From contig JBCCEJ010000104.1 in the NCBI GenBank assembly GCA_039030335.1, positions 1-15,118 on the forward strand: a stretch of 15,118 nucleotides of DNA, read 5' to 3'. The notes below the pieces were generated by a model that worked only from the letters and a program-made list of their open reading frames with translations, was not told the DNA's origin and did no database searches. Made by a program: the position numbers and the translations under genes. Shown one piece after another: positions 1 to 8,620 of this stretch (its first letter is position 1; each line of letters begins with the position of its first letter). The stretch is from JBCCEJ01 sp039030335. Its GTDB lineage: Bacteria; Pseudomonadota; Gammaproteobacteria; HK1.

Positions 1-769
1 CAAAAAACTGCAAACAAAATCGCCAGACTTCGGTCGCCGGGAGTTCCGACAGCGGCGCCGCGTGCGTTTGCTTGCTCAGCTTCTGGCCTGATGCGTTGGT
101 CACTACAGGCACGTGGGCATATCGGAGTATCGGCAGGCCGAGCGCTCGCTGGAGCCAGATCTGTTGCCCCGAAACGGTGAGCAGGTCAGCCCCTCGCACC
201 ACGTCCGTCACCCCTTGCAGTCCGTCGTCCACTACCGTTGCCAGATGATACGCGTAAAGCCCGTCTGCGCGCCGCACGACGAACGCCCCGGTGCGGACGG
301 CGAGGTCGAGGGTCTGAGCGCCGCAAAAACGGTCTTTGAAGCGTACTTCAGCGGGCGGGTCGACCACCATCCGAACGGAGCGCGGCAGCGCGCCCGGGGG
401 CAGACCGTGACGGCAGGTTCCGGGGTAGCAGCCGCTGCCGGTTTGCCTGCGCGTACAGCCGCAGTCGAACACCCAGCCAAGCTCCCGCAGCGCAGTCAAC
501 GCGCTCGCGTAGCGCTCCGGCGCATCACTCTGGCGGTAGACCGGACCGTCCGGCTCCAGTTCCAGGCGTTCCAGATCGCCGATGATGAGCCGGTCGGCTC
601 CGGCGACCGCACGCGGCGTGTCGATATCGTCGATCCGCAGCAGCCACCGCCCGTTGTGCACCCTGGCGTCGAGCCAGCTGGCGATCGCGGCGACCGCGGA
701 TCCGAGATGTAGCGGCCCGCTCGGCGTCGGCGCAAAACGGCCTACGTAGCGACTGCGAGGCGTAGCCAT
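1..769 (-). CDS. gluQ: Glutamyl-Q tRNA(Asp) synthetase, C-terminus cut by window edge
   Basis: GluQ-RS activates glutamate and attaches it to the queuosine base in the anticodon of tRNA(Asp). It resembles the catalytic core of GluRS without the anticodon-binding domain. About 256 residues are visible; the E. coli protein has about 308. The N-terminus reads RYVGRFAPTPSGPLHLGS, the HIGH-type signature of the family. A CxC...YxxxC zinc site follows (CGC, then CYPGTC, near residues 93-110). The KMSKS-type loop is KLSKQ, close to the left edge. The ATG at 769 matches the usual family start, six or seven residues before the YVGRFAP block. An in-frame ATG at 823 would add 18 residues, and neither has a convincing ribosome site. 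It lies 88 bases downstream of cysZ on the same strand and could share its transcript. The family assignment is firm; aminoacylation of tRNA(Asp) is inferred from the family. Confidence 0.95.
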   Translation of the reverse strand, partial: MATPRSRYVGRFAPTPSGPLHLGSAVAAIASWLDARVHNGRWLLRIDDIDTPRAVAGADRLIIGDLERLELEPDGPVYRQSDAPERYASALTALRELGWVFDCGCTRRQTGSGCYPGTCRHGLPPGALPRSVRMVVDPPAEVRFKDRFCGAQTLDLAVRTGAFVVRRADGLYAYHLATVVDDGLQGVTDVVRGADLLTVSGQQIWLQRALGLPILRYAHVPVVTNASGQKLSKQTHAAPLSELPATEVWRFCLQFF

Positions 770-857
770 TGGTTTAGCGTAGCTTGTGCGAGACTGGCCA
801 ACGCCCGCGCCGCGACGCGGCATGCCCGGGTTTTGAATGGCCCTTCACAACGACCGG

Positions 858-1613
858 CTATTGCGCAGGCGGTGAGGAATCCGGAGACTCATAGGGTTCG
901 AGCTGTTCCACCCACATGGCCGTGGCGCCCGCTACCGCAGCGGGGATCATCAGGAAATTGACGAACGGGATCATCGTGCCCGCCATGACCACGCCGCCGA
1001 AACCGAGCGTTAGAAACCGGCGGTCCGCGAGACGTGCGCGCTGGTCCCGGAACCGGATCCCGTGGTTGGCCATCGGGAAGTCGGCGTAGCTTATCGCCAG
1101 CATCCACGCGCTGAAGCCGATCCACAGCACCGAGGCGATGATATTGAGACCCGGTACCAGGAACAGCAGCGCGAGCGGCAGCATGAACTTCAGTACATAA
1201 CCAAGTTTGTGTAATTCGGAACCGAGCGAGCCGGCGACCTCCTTGGCGATTCCCTTGAGACCGCCCGGGCCATCGAGCGAACGTCCGGTCAGTTCTCTCT
1301 CCACGGCTTCCGCCAGCATGCCGTTGAACGGCGCCGCGATGAAGTTTCCGATCAGAGTGAATGTGTAGAAACCGACCAGCAGGATCGCGAGTGCGAAGAG
1401 CGGCCAGAGCAGCACGCGCAACAGCTCCCAGCCGGGCGGCAGCAAGTGATCCATCCAGTCGCTGAACGACCCGGCGCCCCACCAGATCAGCGTGCTGAAC
1501 AGGATGATGTTGATCGCCAGGGGGACGACGACGAAACGTCGCACCCGAGGCCGGGCAATGAGCCCGAGCCCGCGAAACAGATAGAGCGCGCCAGAGATCG
1601 GATTGTTACGCAC
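858..1613 (-). CDS. cysZ: CysZ-family sulfate transporter (EI24 domain)
   Basis: This is an inner-membrane protein of the CysZ family, which takes up sulfate for cysteine synthesis. From the GTG at 1613 it is 251 residues, almost the length of E. coli CysZ (253). GGGGAA lies nine bases before this start. The protein begins RNNPISGALYLFRGLGLI, and hydrophobic stretches lie near residues 24-48, 66-92, 139-176 and 200-235. The C-terminal part carries YADFPMANHGIRFRDQR, matching the conserved [YF]-x-[YF]-P-M-x-N-H motif of the family. The reading frame stays open to 1892, but that 93-residue extension runs up to the smc start and resembles no CysZ N-terminus, so I reject it. In E. coli cysZ is divergent from zipA-ligA; here smc sits between them. 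No cys regulon site was recognised. Confidence 0.9.
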   Translation of the reverse strand: MRNNPISGALYLFRGLGLIARPRVRRFVVVPLAINIILFSTLIWWGAGSFSDWMDHLLPPGWELLRVLLWPLFALAILLVGFYTFTLIGNFIAAPFNGMLAEAVERELTGRSLDGPGGLKGIAKEVAGSLGSELHKLGYVLKFMLPLALLFLVPGLNIIASVLWIGFSAWMLAISYADFPMANHGIRFRDQRARLADRRFLTLGFGGVVMAGTMIPFVNFLMIPAAVAGATAMWVEQLEPYESPDSSPPAQ

Positions 1614-1891
1614 GATGTGAGATTCCCCGAGTGAGACTTCGACATGCCGGGCCGCTCGCAGGTCGCGCCCGCGCGTCGCCAGCAGGCTCGCAAATGATGC
1701 CACCAATGCGGCGCAAGATGCGCCCGCGTGTGGGTCTCGCAAGGCATTTCGCAGCCATTGAAGACACCCTCGAGTCACACTTCGAGCACGCTCGACACAC
1801 GCGTCCCGAACCGTCGATCGATGGTAAAGTAGCGCACTGACGCGGCCTGCGTACGTAGTGGACCAGGCGAGAGAGCAGGCAGCACGCATCA
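1614..1891. promoter_or_regulatory. Divergent cysZ/smc intergenic region
   Basis: This 278-base interval must hold the promoters for cysZ (leftward) and smc (rightward). The best plus-strand candidate is a -10-like TAAAGT at 1825-1830, preceded by GG and about 62 bases before the smc start. I cannot find a matching -35 at 16-18 bases, so the call is weak. No clear minus-strand promoter and no terminator hairpin are visible. Open frames cross the region on both strands, but they have no recognisable protein character. Confidence 0.3.
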
Positions 1892-4800
1892 ATGCGCCTC
1901 CGAAAGGTAAACGTATCCGGATTCAAGTCGTTCGTGGACCCCACGAGCATCGACTTGCCGAGCGATTTGATCGGTATCGTCGGACCGAACGGATGCGGGA
2001 AATCCAACGTCATCGATGCGGTGCGCTGGGTCATGGGAGAGAGTTCGGCCAGACACCTGCGCGGCGCGCAGATGGCCGATGTGATCTTCAATGGCTCGAA
2101 TACGCGCAAACCGGTGGGGCAGGCCCAGGTCGAGCTGATATTCGACAATAGCGACGGCCGGATGGGCGATAGATTCGCCGCGTACACCGATATCTCGGTC
2201 AAACGCACCGTGGGTCGCGAAGGGACTTCCCAGTACACCTTGAATGGCACGCGTTGCCGGCGCCGCGACATCACCGACCTGTTCCTCGGCACCGGCCTCG
2301 GCCCGCGCAGTTACGCGGTGATCGAGCAGGGCATGATCTCACGGCTGATCGAGGCCCGGCCCGAAGAACTCCGGGATTATCTCGAGGAAGTCGCCGGTAT
2401 CTCGCGCTACAAGGAACGCCGGCGCGAGACCGAAAACCGCATTCGTCACACGCGGGAGCACCTGGAGCGGCTGACGGACGTGCGCGAGGAGCTGACTCGC
2501 CAGCTGCAGCGCCTGGACCGCCAGGCCCGCCAGGCAGAGCGCTACAAAGTCTTGAAGGCGGAGGAGCGCGAACTGCACGCACAGCTGCTGGCGCTGCGGT
2601 GGCGAACGTTGAACGACGCGGTCGGCGCGTGCGGTACCGAGGTGAGTCAGGCCGCAACGGTGGTCGAGTCGACGCTAGCCGAGCTGCGTGCATCCGAGGC
2701 TGAGATCGAGCGTAACCGTGAAGCCGAACGCATCGCCACCGACGCGGCCAACGCCGCGTACCGGGACGTGCTCGAAGCTTCCTCGGCCGTCACCCGCACG
2801 GAGAGCGCGATCGCTAATTTCAAGCGCCAGCGCGATGAACTTGGAGAGAGTCTGGAGCGTGAAGGTCACGCCCTGGAGCAGGCCCGCGCGCGTCTCGGTT
2901 CCGACGAGCAGCAGCTCGGCGATATCGATGACAGCCTGCGCCGGGCTGAGCCTGAACTCGAGCGCCTCGAGGATACCGTAGCGGTCGCGCGCGAAAACTA
3001 CGCTGACCAGGAGCGACGGATGCACGACTGGCAGGCGCGCTGGCAGGAGCTCGCCGGACAGGCGGAGGAGCCCGGCAAAACGGCAAACGGCGAGCGAGCG
3101 CGGATAGACGCACTCGAAGAACGGCTGCGTCAGCTCGCTGAACGCGAAGCCCGGCTGACTCGTGACCGGGCCACGATCGATCTGGCCGCCCTCACGAGCG
3201 CGCGCGACGGCGCAAGCGCGAGCACCGAGACCCAGCGGTCGCAGGAGCAGGCTGCCAGCGCAGCCCTGGCGGAGTCCCAGGGCGCGCGTGAGTTGGCGCG
3301 CGAGGCAGCACGCGCAGTGGATTCGCAAGTCCACGAGCTGCGTGCCCGTCAGCAGCAGCTGCACGGAGCGCACGCGTCTTTGGAAGCGCTGCAGCGCGAC
3401 GCGCTCGGCGATGGTGATACTGACCGCCGTGCGTGGCTTGCGACGCACGGGCTCGCTGATGCGCCGCGGGTCGCTTCGGCTGTTCGGGTCGTCGACGGCT
3501 GGGCTTCCGCCGTCGAAACCGTGCTCGGCGAGACCCTCGAACATCTGGGCGTCGAGGACATCGATGAAGGGCATATTGCTGCGCTCGCCGCACTGGAGCG
3601 CGGCAGCGCCGGCATCGTCGATATGGCCGGTGGCGCGGGCCGAACGCCGGAGCCGGGGGGTGCCGTGACGTCCGGTACGCCGCTCCTCAGTCTCGTCGCC
3701 GGGCCGGATGCCGTGATCGACCTCTTGCAAGGGGTGTTCGTCGCTTCGGACCCCGCAGCCGCATTGGCGTTGAGTGGTGAACTCGCGCCCGGGCAGTCCG
3801 TTGTGACGCCCGATGGGTTTCGGGCCGGACGCGGGTGGCTCAGAGCCTCCGCCAGCGCCCGTGCGGACGGCGTGCTCGTTCGTATGGAACGCTTGCGCGA
3901 ACTGGACGCCCAGATCGCGTCGGGGAGCGACGCCCTGGTCGCGGCCGAAGATCGGGCGGAGCAGGCGCGCACTGCATTGCGCAGCGCTGAGACGCAGGTC
4001 AATCAACTTCAGCAGCAGGCGAACGATGCGCAGCGGCGCCTGGTCAGTGCCGAGGCCGAGACGAGCTTGCGCCAGCGTGACCTGGATCAGGCCCGGGAAC
4101 GGCACGACGGATTCGTGGATGAACAGGCGGAAATTGACCAGCGTCGAACACAGACCCAGGAAGAACTCGGCGCGGCGCGGCGCCGGCTGGGTGAGGCGAC
4201 TGAGCAGCTGCAGCAGATCGAGGGTGAGCGCCAGCGCTGGAATGCCTCGCGTGATGAGCATCGCCAGCAGCTCGAGCAGGCTCGTAACCACTGGCAGCAG
4301 GTCCGTGACGAAGGCTACCAACTCGGCCTCAAAGTCGAGTCCTGGAGAACGCGGTTGAAAGCGTTGCAGGACTCGCGGGCGCGCAATCGCGAAGAAGCTC
4401 AACGACTCGAGGAACGGGTTCAGCAGGTGCGCCAGCAGCGTGAGACGCTCTCTGAACCGCTCGCTGATGCCGAATCCCAGCTGCAGACGCAGATCGGCGC
4501 GCACCGGCAAACCGAGGCAACGCTCAGTGCCAAGCGCGACGAGGTGCAGGCGGCGCAGGCGCATTCGAGAGGTCTGCAGGCGCGGCGCAACGAGGCGAAC
4601 GCAGCGGTCGAGACGGCGCGCGAGACGTTGAACGCCCGGCAGCTCGCCGCGCAGGAGACGACGGTCAGACGAGACACAGTCAACGAGCAGCTGGCCGACA
4701 GCGGGCGCACGCCAGAAGACTGGTTGACGACGCTGGCGGAAGCAGCCACGGAGGCGGAATGGTCGACGCGGGTTGAGGACATGGGCCGACGCATCAGCCG

Positions 4801-5416
4801 ACTGGGCGCGATCAACCTCGCCGCGATCGATGAGCATCAGGAGCTCGGTGAACGCAAGGAGTATCTGGATGCGCAACACGCCGACCTCGAAGAGGCGCTG
4901 GAAACCCTGGAGTCGGCCATGCGCCGCATCGACCGGGAGACACGCAATCGCTTCAAGGACACCTTCGAGAAGGTCAATACCGGTCTGGCCGACCGCTTTC
5001 CGAAACTGTTCGGTGGCGGTCGCGCTTACCTCCAACTGACCAGCGAGGATGTACTCGAAGCCGGCGTCAGCGTCATGGCGCAGCCGCCCGGCAAACGTAA
5101 TTCGAGCATTCAGTTGTTGTCCGGCGGCGAGAAGGCGCTGACCGCCGTGGCACTGGTGTTCGCAATGTTCGACTTGAACCCGGCACCGTTTTGTCTGCTG
5201 GACGAGGTCGATGCGCCGCTCGACGACGCCAACGTCGCGCGCTTCAGCGATCTTGTCGGCCAGATGTCCGAGCAGGTGCAGATGCTCGTCGTTACGCACA
5301 ACAAGGTGACGATGGAAGTCATGCAGCAGCTTATCGGTGTAACGATGCAGGAGCCTGGTGTATCGAGACTCGTAGCCGTGGACATCAACGATGCGGTGGC
5401 TTTTGCCGAGGCGTGA
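1892..5416 (+). CDS. smc: Chromosome partition protein SMC
   Basis: SMC is the ATPase of the Smc-ScpAB condensin, which extrudes and aligns DNA loops and supports chromosome segregation. The 1174-residue length is typical of bacterial SMC. The head's N-terminal half starts MRLRKVNVSGFKSFVDPT, with Walker A GPNGCGKS at residues 31-38. Long heptad-rich coiled coils occupy about 170-500 and 665-1010. They are separated by a non-coiled Gly/Ala/Val-rich hinge at about 500-665. The C-terminal head has the ABC signature LSGGEKA at 1076-1082, Walker B FCLLDEVD at 1100-1107 and the D-loop through D1111-D1112. All catalytic motifs are intact. It is canonical SMC rather than MukB. It is probably the first gene of a smc-zipA-ligA cluster; scpA and scpB are not in the window. 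The ribosome site before the ATG is poor, but the start matches the family exactly. Confidence 0.98.
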   Translation: MRLRKVNVSGFKSFVDPTSIDLPSDLIGIVGPNGCGKSNVIDAVRWVMGESSARHLRGAQMADVIFNGSNTRKPVGQAQVELIFDNSDGRMGDRFAAYTDISVKRTVGREGTSQYTLNGTRCRRRDITDLFLGTGLGPRSYAVIEQGMISRLIEARPEELRDYLEEVAGISRYKERRRETENRIRHTREHLERLTDVREELTRQLQRLDRQARQAERYKVLKAEERELHAQLLALRWRTLNDAVGACGTEVSQAATVVESTLAELRASEAEIERNREAERIATDAANAAYRDVLEASSAVTRTESAIANFKRQRDELGESLEREGHALEQARARLGSDEQQLGDIDDSLRRAEPELERLEDTVAVARENYADQERRMHDWQARWQELAGQAEEPGKTANGERARIDALEERLRQLAEREARLTRDRATIDLAALTSARDGASASTETQRSQEQAASAALAESQGARELAREAARAVDSQVHELRARQQQLHGAHASLEALQRDALGDGDTDRRAWLATHGLADAPRVASAVRVVDGWASAVETVLGETLEHLGVEDIDEGHIAALAALERGSAGIVDMAGGAGRTPEPGGAVTSGTPLLSLVAGPDAVIDLLQGVFVASDPAAALALSGELAPGQSVVTPDGFRAGRGWLRASASARADGVLVRMERLRELDAQIASGSDALVAAEDRAEQARTALRSAETQVNQLQQQANDAQRRLVSAEAETSLRQRDLDQARERHDGFVDEQAEIDQRRTQTQEELGAARRRLGEATEQLQQIEGERQRWNASRDEHRQQLEQARNHWQQVRDEGYQLGLKVESWRTRLKALQDSRARNREEAQRLEERVQQVRQQRETLSEPLADAESQLQTQIGAHRQTEATLSAKRDEVQAAQAHSRGLQARRNEANAAVETARETLNARQLAAQETTVRRDTVNEQLADSGRTPEDWLTTLAEAATEAEWSTRVEDMGRRISRLGAINLAAIDEHQELGERKEYLDAQHADLEEALETLESAMRRIDRETRNRFKDTFEKVNTGLADRFPKLFGGGRAYLQLTSEDVLEAGVSVMAQPPGKRNSSIQLLSGGEKALTAVALVFAMFDLNPAPFCLLDEVDAPLDDANVARFSDLVGQMSEQVQMLVVTHNKVTMEVMQQLIGVTMQEPGVSRLVAVDINDAVAFAEA

Positions 5417-5478
5417 GGATGGCATGAAGGCGCGCGCCGTGAGGACTCCAGCTCGGCGGTTCGGAGTACGATGCGTCT

Positions 5479-6555
5479 ATGGATGAACTGCGTCTCAGTT
5501 TGCTCGCCCTGTTCGTCATTCTGATCGGTGCGATCTACATTCGTGAGCGTCTGCGGCGTACAGACGACGGCGCGAATCCGGCTGGTGAAGCGTCCCATTG
5601 GCGTGCCGAAGAGGCGTCCGCAGCCGGTCGCGAACCCGGGGATGCCCACGCGAACGAGGCGCGCCAGAGCGCCGCTGCGGCCTCGGGCGGCGGGGCGGCT
5701 GGTCCGCGTTCGTCGACCGTCGCTCGTGCCGTTGGGAGGGCAGCGTTATCAGGTGATGGTCGCGAGTCGTCCGACCACTTCGGCGCGTCCGCACCCGGCG
5801 CATTCGCCGATGACGCGCCCGCCAGAGGTGAGCTCCGTGGCGATGGAGACCCCACCGTGCCTCCGGCCGTCGCCGAGACGCTCGGAGACGTTGGCGCCGT
5901 CCGTTCGCATGCGCGTGATGTGCCGCTCGGGGATATCGACCTTCTCCGTATCGATCCGCCGGACGAGCCGGGTGCCGGCGAAGCTGATGGGCGGCGGCCA
6001 CAGACGCAGCTCGAACTCGATATCGGGGCACCGCCGCCCGGTGCGCGGGACCGAGGCCGGCGGCGCAAGCGCGGCGGCGCCGGCAGGCCAGCGCCGGCCG
6101 CGGCAGGGTCTGGACAGACCGACGAGTTGATCGTCGTGCTGCATGTCATGCGCCAGGAGGCCGGTCCGATGCCGCCGGACGGCGTGCGTGCGGCGCTTGC
6201 CAACGCTGGGCTCGCGCTCGGCGACATGCAGATCTTCCACCACTTCGGTGTTGGCGACCGCGGTGGAGTGCCGGTTTTCAGTGTCGCCAAAGCGGTCGAA
6301 CCCGGAACCTTCGATCCCGCGGACGACAACAGCTTCGCGACGCCGGGGCTCACCTTGTTCATGCGGCTGCCGGGGGTCCAAGACGGCGTCGTCGTGCTCG
6401 AGCTCATGTTCGCGGCGGCTCAGTCACTCGCGAGGGCGCTCGATGCTAACGTGCTCGATGAGGGACGCAGCGTGTTGAGCGCACAAGCACTGAATCACCT
6501 GCGCGACCAGGTGAACGAATTCAGTCGCCGGCAACGTTTGGACCACACGACATGA
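5479..6555 (+). CDS. zipA: Cell division protein ZipA
   Basis: ZipA tethers FtsZ to the inner membrane and helps stabilise the division ring. The 358-residue protein has the expected three parts. An N-terminal membrane anchor covers about residues 4-20 (LRLSLLALFVILIGAIYI), followed by a basic RERLRR. A low-complexity linker rich in Ala, Gly, Pro and Arg runs to about residue 213. The C-terminal FtsZ-binding domain runs from about 214 to 350, starting TDELIVVLHVMRQ and including QIFHHFG, PVFSVAKAVEPGTFD and TPGLTLFMRLPG, all typical of ZipA. It is somewhat longer than the E. coli protein (328), the excess being linker. GGAG lies about 12 bases before the ATG. It starts 62 bases after smc and ends 28 bases before ligA, so co-transcription with ligA is likely. 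Confidence 0.96.
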   Translation: MDELRLSLLALFVILIGAIYIRERLRRTDDGANPAGEASHWRAEEASAAGREPGDAHANEARQSAAAASGGGAAGPRSSTVARAVGRAALSGDGRESSDHFGASAPGAFADDAPARGELRGDGDPTVPPAVAETLGDVGAVRSHARDVPLGDIDLLRIDPPDEPGAGEADGRRPQTQLELDIGAPPPGARDRGRRRKRGGAGRPAPAAAGSGQTDELIVVLHVMRQEAGPMPPDGVRAALANAGLALGDMQIFHHFGVGDRGGVPVFSVAKAVEPGTFDPADDNSFATPGLTLFMRLPGVQDGVVVLELMFAAAQSLARALDANVLDEGRSVLSAQALNHLRDQVNEFSRRQRLDHTT

Positions 6556-6583
6556 ATATTCAATTCGAAGGTCGCTAGACGGC

Positions 6584-8614
6584 ATGGCCAGATCCAGCGG
6601 AGAACCCGTAGCTGCCAGGGCCGCGTGGCTGCGCGACCAACTCGACGACCACGCGCATCGCTACTACGTTCTGGATGAACCGTCGATCTCGGATGCAGAG
6701 TACGACCAGCTGTTTCGCGAACTCGAAGCGTTGGAGGCCGCGGACCCCTCCCTGGTGATGCCTGATTCACCGACCCAGCGCGTAGGCGCCACGCCCGATC
6801 GTGCTTTCACGGAAGTCCGCCATGCGGTTGCGATGCTGTCTCTGGGCAATGCGTTCGAAGACCAGGAACTGATCGACTTCGACCGCCGGGTGTGCGAACG
6901 GCTCGACGTCGATGCCGTGCACTATCACGCTGAGACGAAACTCGACGGCCTCGCCGTGAGCCTGCGCTACGAGCACGGCAAGCTGGTGCGCGCGGCAACC
7001 CGTGGTGACGGTGAGCGCGGCGAGGACGTGACTGCAAATGCGCGGACGATCCGCGCAATTCCGCTGCGCCTTCGCGGTAGCCAGCCGCCGGCGGTACTCG
7101 AGGTGCGCGGCGAGGTCTATATGACCGATGCCGGTTTCGAGGCGCTCAACGCCAGGCAGACCGAGCGTGGCGACAAGACATTCGCCAATCCCCGCAATGC
7201 TGCTGCTGGCGGATTGCGTCAGCTCGACCCGCGCATTAGCGCAGAGCGTCCTCTCACGATGTACTGCTACGGCATCGGCGAGACAGGTGATTGGACGGTT
7301 CCGCCAACCCAGTCCGAACTACTGGCGACACTCGCCTCGATGGGGCTCAGAGTGTCACCTGAGAACCGTGTCGTCCAAGGGGTCGCGGGTTGCCTCGCTT
7401 ACTATCGTGAGATGGGCGCCCGACGCGCCGGGCTCGGCTACGCGATCGACGGGGTCGTCTACAAGGTCGATCGCGTCGAACAGCAGCAGCGCCTCGGTTT
7501 TGTCTCGCGCGCGCCGCGGTTTGCCATCGCGCACAAGTTCCCGGCGGAGGAGGCGCGGACACGTCTGGAGCGCATCGAGTTGCAGGTCGGTCGCACCGGC
7601 GCGTTGACCCCGGTTGCCCGTCTGGAGGCCGTTCACGTCGGCGGCGTCACCGTGACGAACGCGACGCTGCACAATTTCGATGAAATCGAACGTAAGGATA
7701 TCCGGGCCGGCGATACTGTCGTGGTGCGGCGGGCCGGCGATGTGATCCCTCAGGTCCTGCGGGTCATCCTCGAAGAGCGGCCGGCCGACGCGGCCGCGTT
7801 CGCACCGCCTTCACACTGCCCGGAGTGCGGCACGGCCCTGACGCGGGCGGAGGGCGAGGTGGTGGTCAGGTGTCCGGCCCGGCTCGCATGCCCGGCGCAG
7901 CGTAAAGAGGGCATTCGCCACTTTGCATCGCGCCGCGCGCTCGATATTGAAGGACTGGGCGACAAACTGGTGGACCAGCTAGTCGACGCGGGACTGGTTG
8001 CGTCGGTCGCAGACATTTTCCGACTCGAGCCGGGCGAACTCGAAGGGCTCGACCGCATGGGCAGCAAGTCGGCCGCCAATCTGTGCGAGGCGATTGCCAG
8101 GGCTGCGAACACTACGCTGCCGCGCCTGCTGTTTGCACTCGGCATTGCGGAAGTCGGCGAAAGTACCGCGCAGGCGCTGGCGGTGCACTTTGGTGATCTG
8201 GAACCGCTCGCCGCCGCTACGGAAGAGGAACTGTTGCTGGTGCCGGACGTCGGTCCGATAGTGGCAGCCTACGTGGCGGCCTATTTCGATGGGGAGGAGC
8301 ACCGGGCATTGCTCGACGACCTGCGTTCTGTCGGCGTGAACTGGCCGCTTCTCGAACAGCCGGTGGCCGCTTCCCAGCCGCTGGCAGGCAAAACCATCGT
8401 ATTGACTGGAACATTGGCCGCCATGCCACGCAACGACGCCAAAGCACGCCTGCAGGCACTCGGCGCCAAGGTCTCCGGGAGCGTTTCGAAGAAAACCGAC
8501 ATGCTCATCGCGGGCGCGGAGGCCGGCTCGAAGCTCGCCAAGGCCGAATCGCTCGGCATACCCGTGCTCGGCGAAGACGAACTCGTGAGTCTGTTGGACG
8601 AATACGCTGGCTGA
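6584..8614 (+). CDS. ligA: NAD-dependent DNA ligase
   Basis: LigA seals nicks in replication and repair using NAD+ as the adenylate donor. At 676 residues it is full length (E. coli 671). The Ia domain has HRYYVLDEPSISDAEYDQL near residues 25-43. The adenylation motif KLDG places the nucleophilic lysine at 119. The OB-fold is followed by a four-cysteine zinc site at C412, C415, C430 and C436, spaced as in E. coli. Helix-hairpin-helix repeats lie at about 440-590 (LDRMGSKSAANL, LLVPDVGPIVA). A C-terminal BRCT domain begins at about residue 600 (LAGKTIVLTGTL) and continues to the end. No key residue is missing. It is the last gene of the smc-zipA-ligA cluster and converges on the diguanylate cyclase with a 6-base gap; I see no canonical terminator between them. 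Confidence 0.98.
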   Translation: MARSSGEPVAARAAWLRDQLDDHAHRYYVLDEPSISDAEYDQLFRELEALEAADPSLVMPDSPTQRVGATPDRAFTEVRHAVAMLSLGNAFEDQELIDFDRRVCERLDVDAVHYHAETKLDGLAVSLRYEHGKLVRAATRGDGERGEDVTANARTIRAIPLRLRGSQPPAVLEVRGEVYMTDAGFEALNARQTERGDKTFANPRNAAAGGLRQLDPRISAERPLTMYCYGIGETGDWTVPPTQSELLATLASMGLRVSPENRVVQGVAGCLAYYREMGARRAGLGYAIDGVVYKVDRVEQQQRLGFVSRAPRFAIAHKFPAEEARTRLERIELQVGRTGALTPVARLEAVHVGGVTVTNATLHNFDEIERKDIRAGDTVVVRRAGDVIPQVLRVILEERPADAAAFAPPSHCPECGTALTRAEGEVVVRCPARLACPAQRKEGIRHFASRRALDIEGLGDKLVDQLVDAGLVASVADIFRLEPGELEGLDRMGSKSAANLCEAIARAANTTLPRLLFALGIAEVGESTAQALAVHFGDLEPLAAATEEELLLVPDVGPIVAAYVAAYFDGEEHRALLDDLRSVGVNWPLLEQPVAASQPLAGKTIVLTGTLAAMPRNDAKARLQALGAKVSGSVSKKTDMLIAGAEAGSKLAKAESLGIPVLGEDELVSLLDEYAG

Positions 8615-8620
8615 CCGGCG

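Noticed and set aside
1614..1892. 93-residue N-terminal extension of cysZ
   Set aside because: It fills the divergent intergenic region and would make the protein far longer than the family. The GTG at 1613 has a good ribosome site and gives 251 residues.
2675..5425. A 916-codon open frame antisense to smc on the minus strand
   Set aside because: It mirrors the codon pattern of smc in GC-rich DNA, has no recognisable domain, and lies opposite a gene with every SMC motif intact. Long antisense frames are expected here.
5528..6407. Alternative-frame ORFs of 200-290 codons over the zipA linker on both strands
   Set aside because: They are Ser/Arg/Pro-rich shadows of a low-complexity GC-rich segment, and the zipA frame is continuous and recognisable at both ends.
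6552..6578. 8-codon ORF starting at the zipA stop (ATGA) and ending before ligA
   Set aside because: Too short to judge, no ribosome site of its own, and no sign of leader-peptide features such as repeated codons with a terminator.
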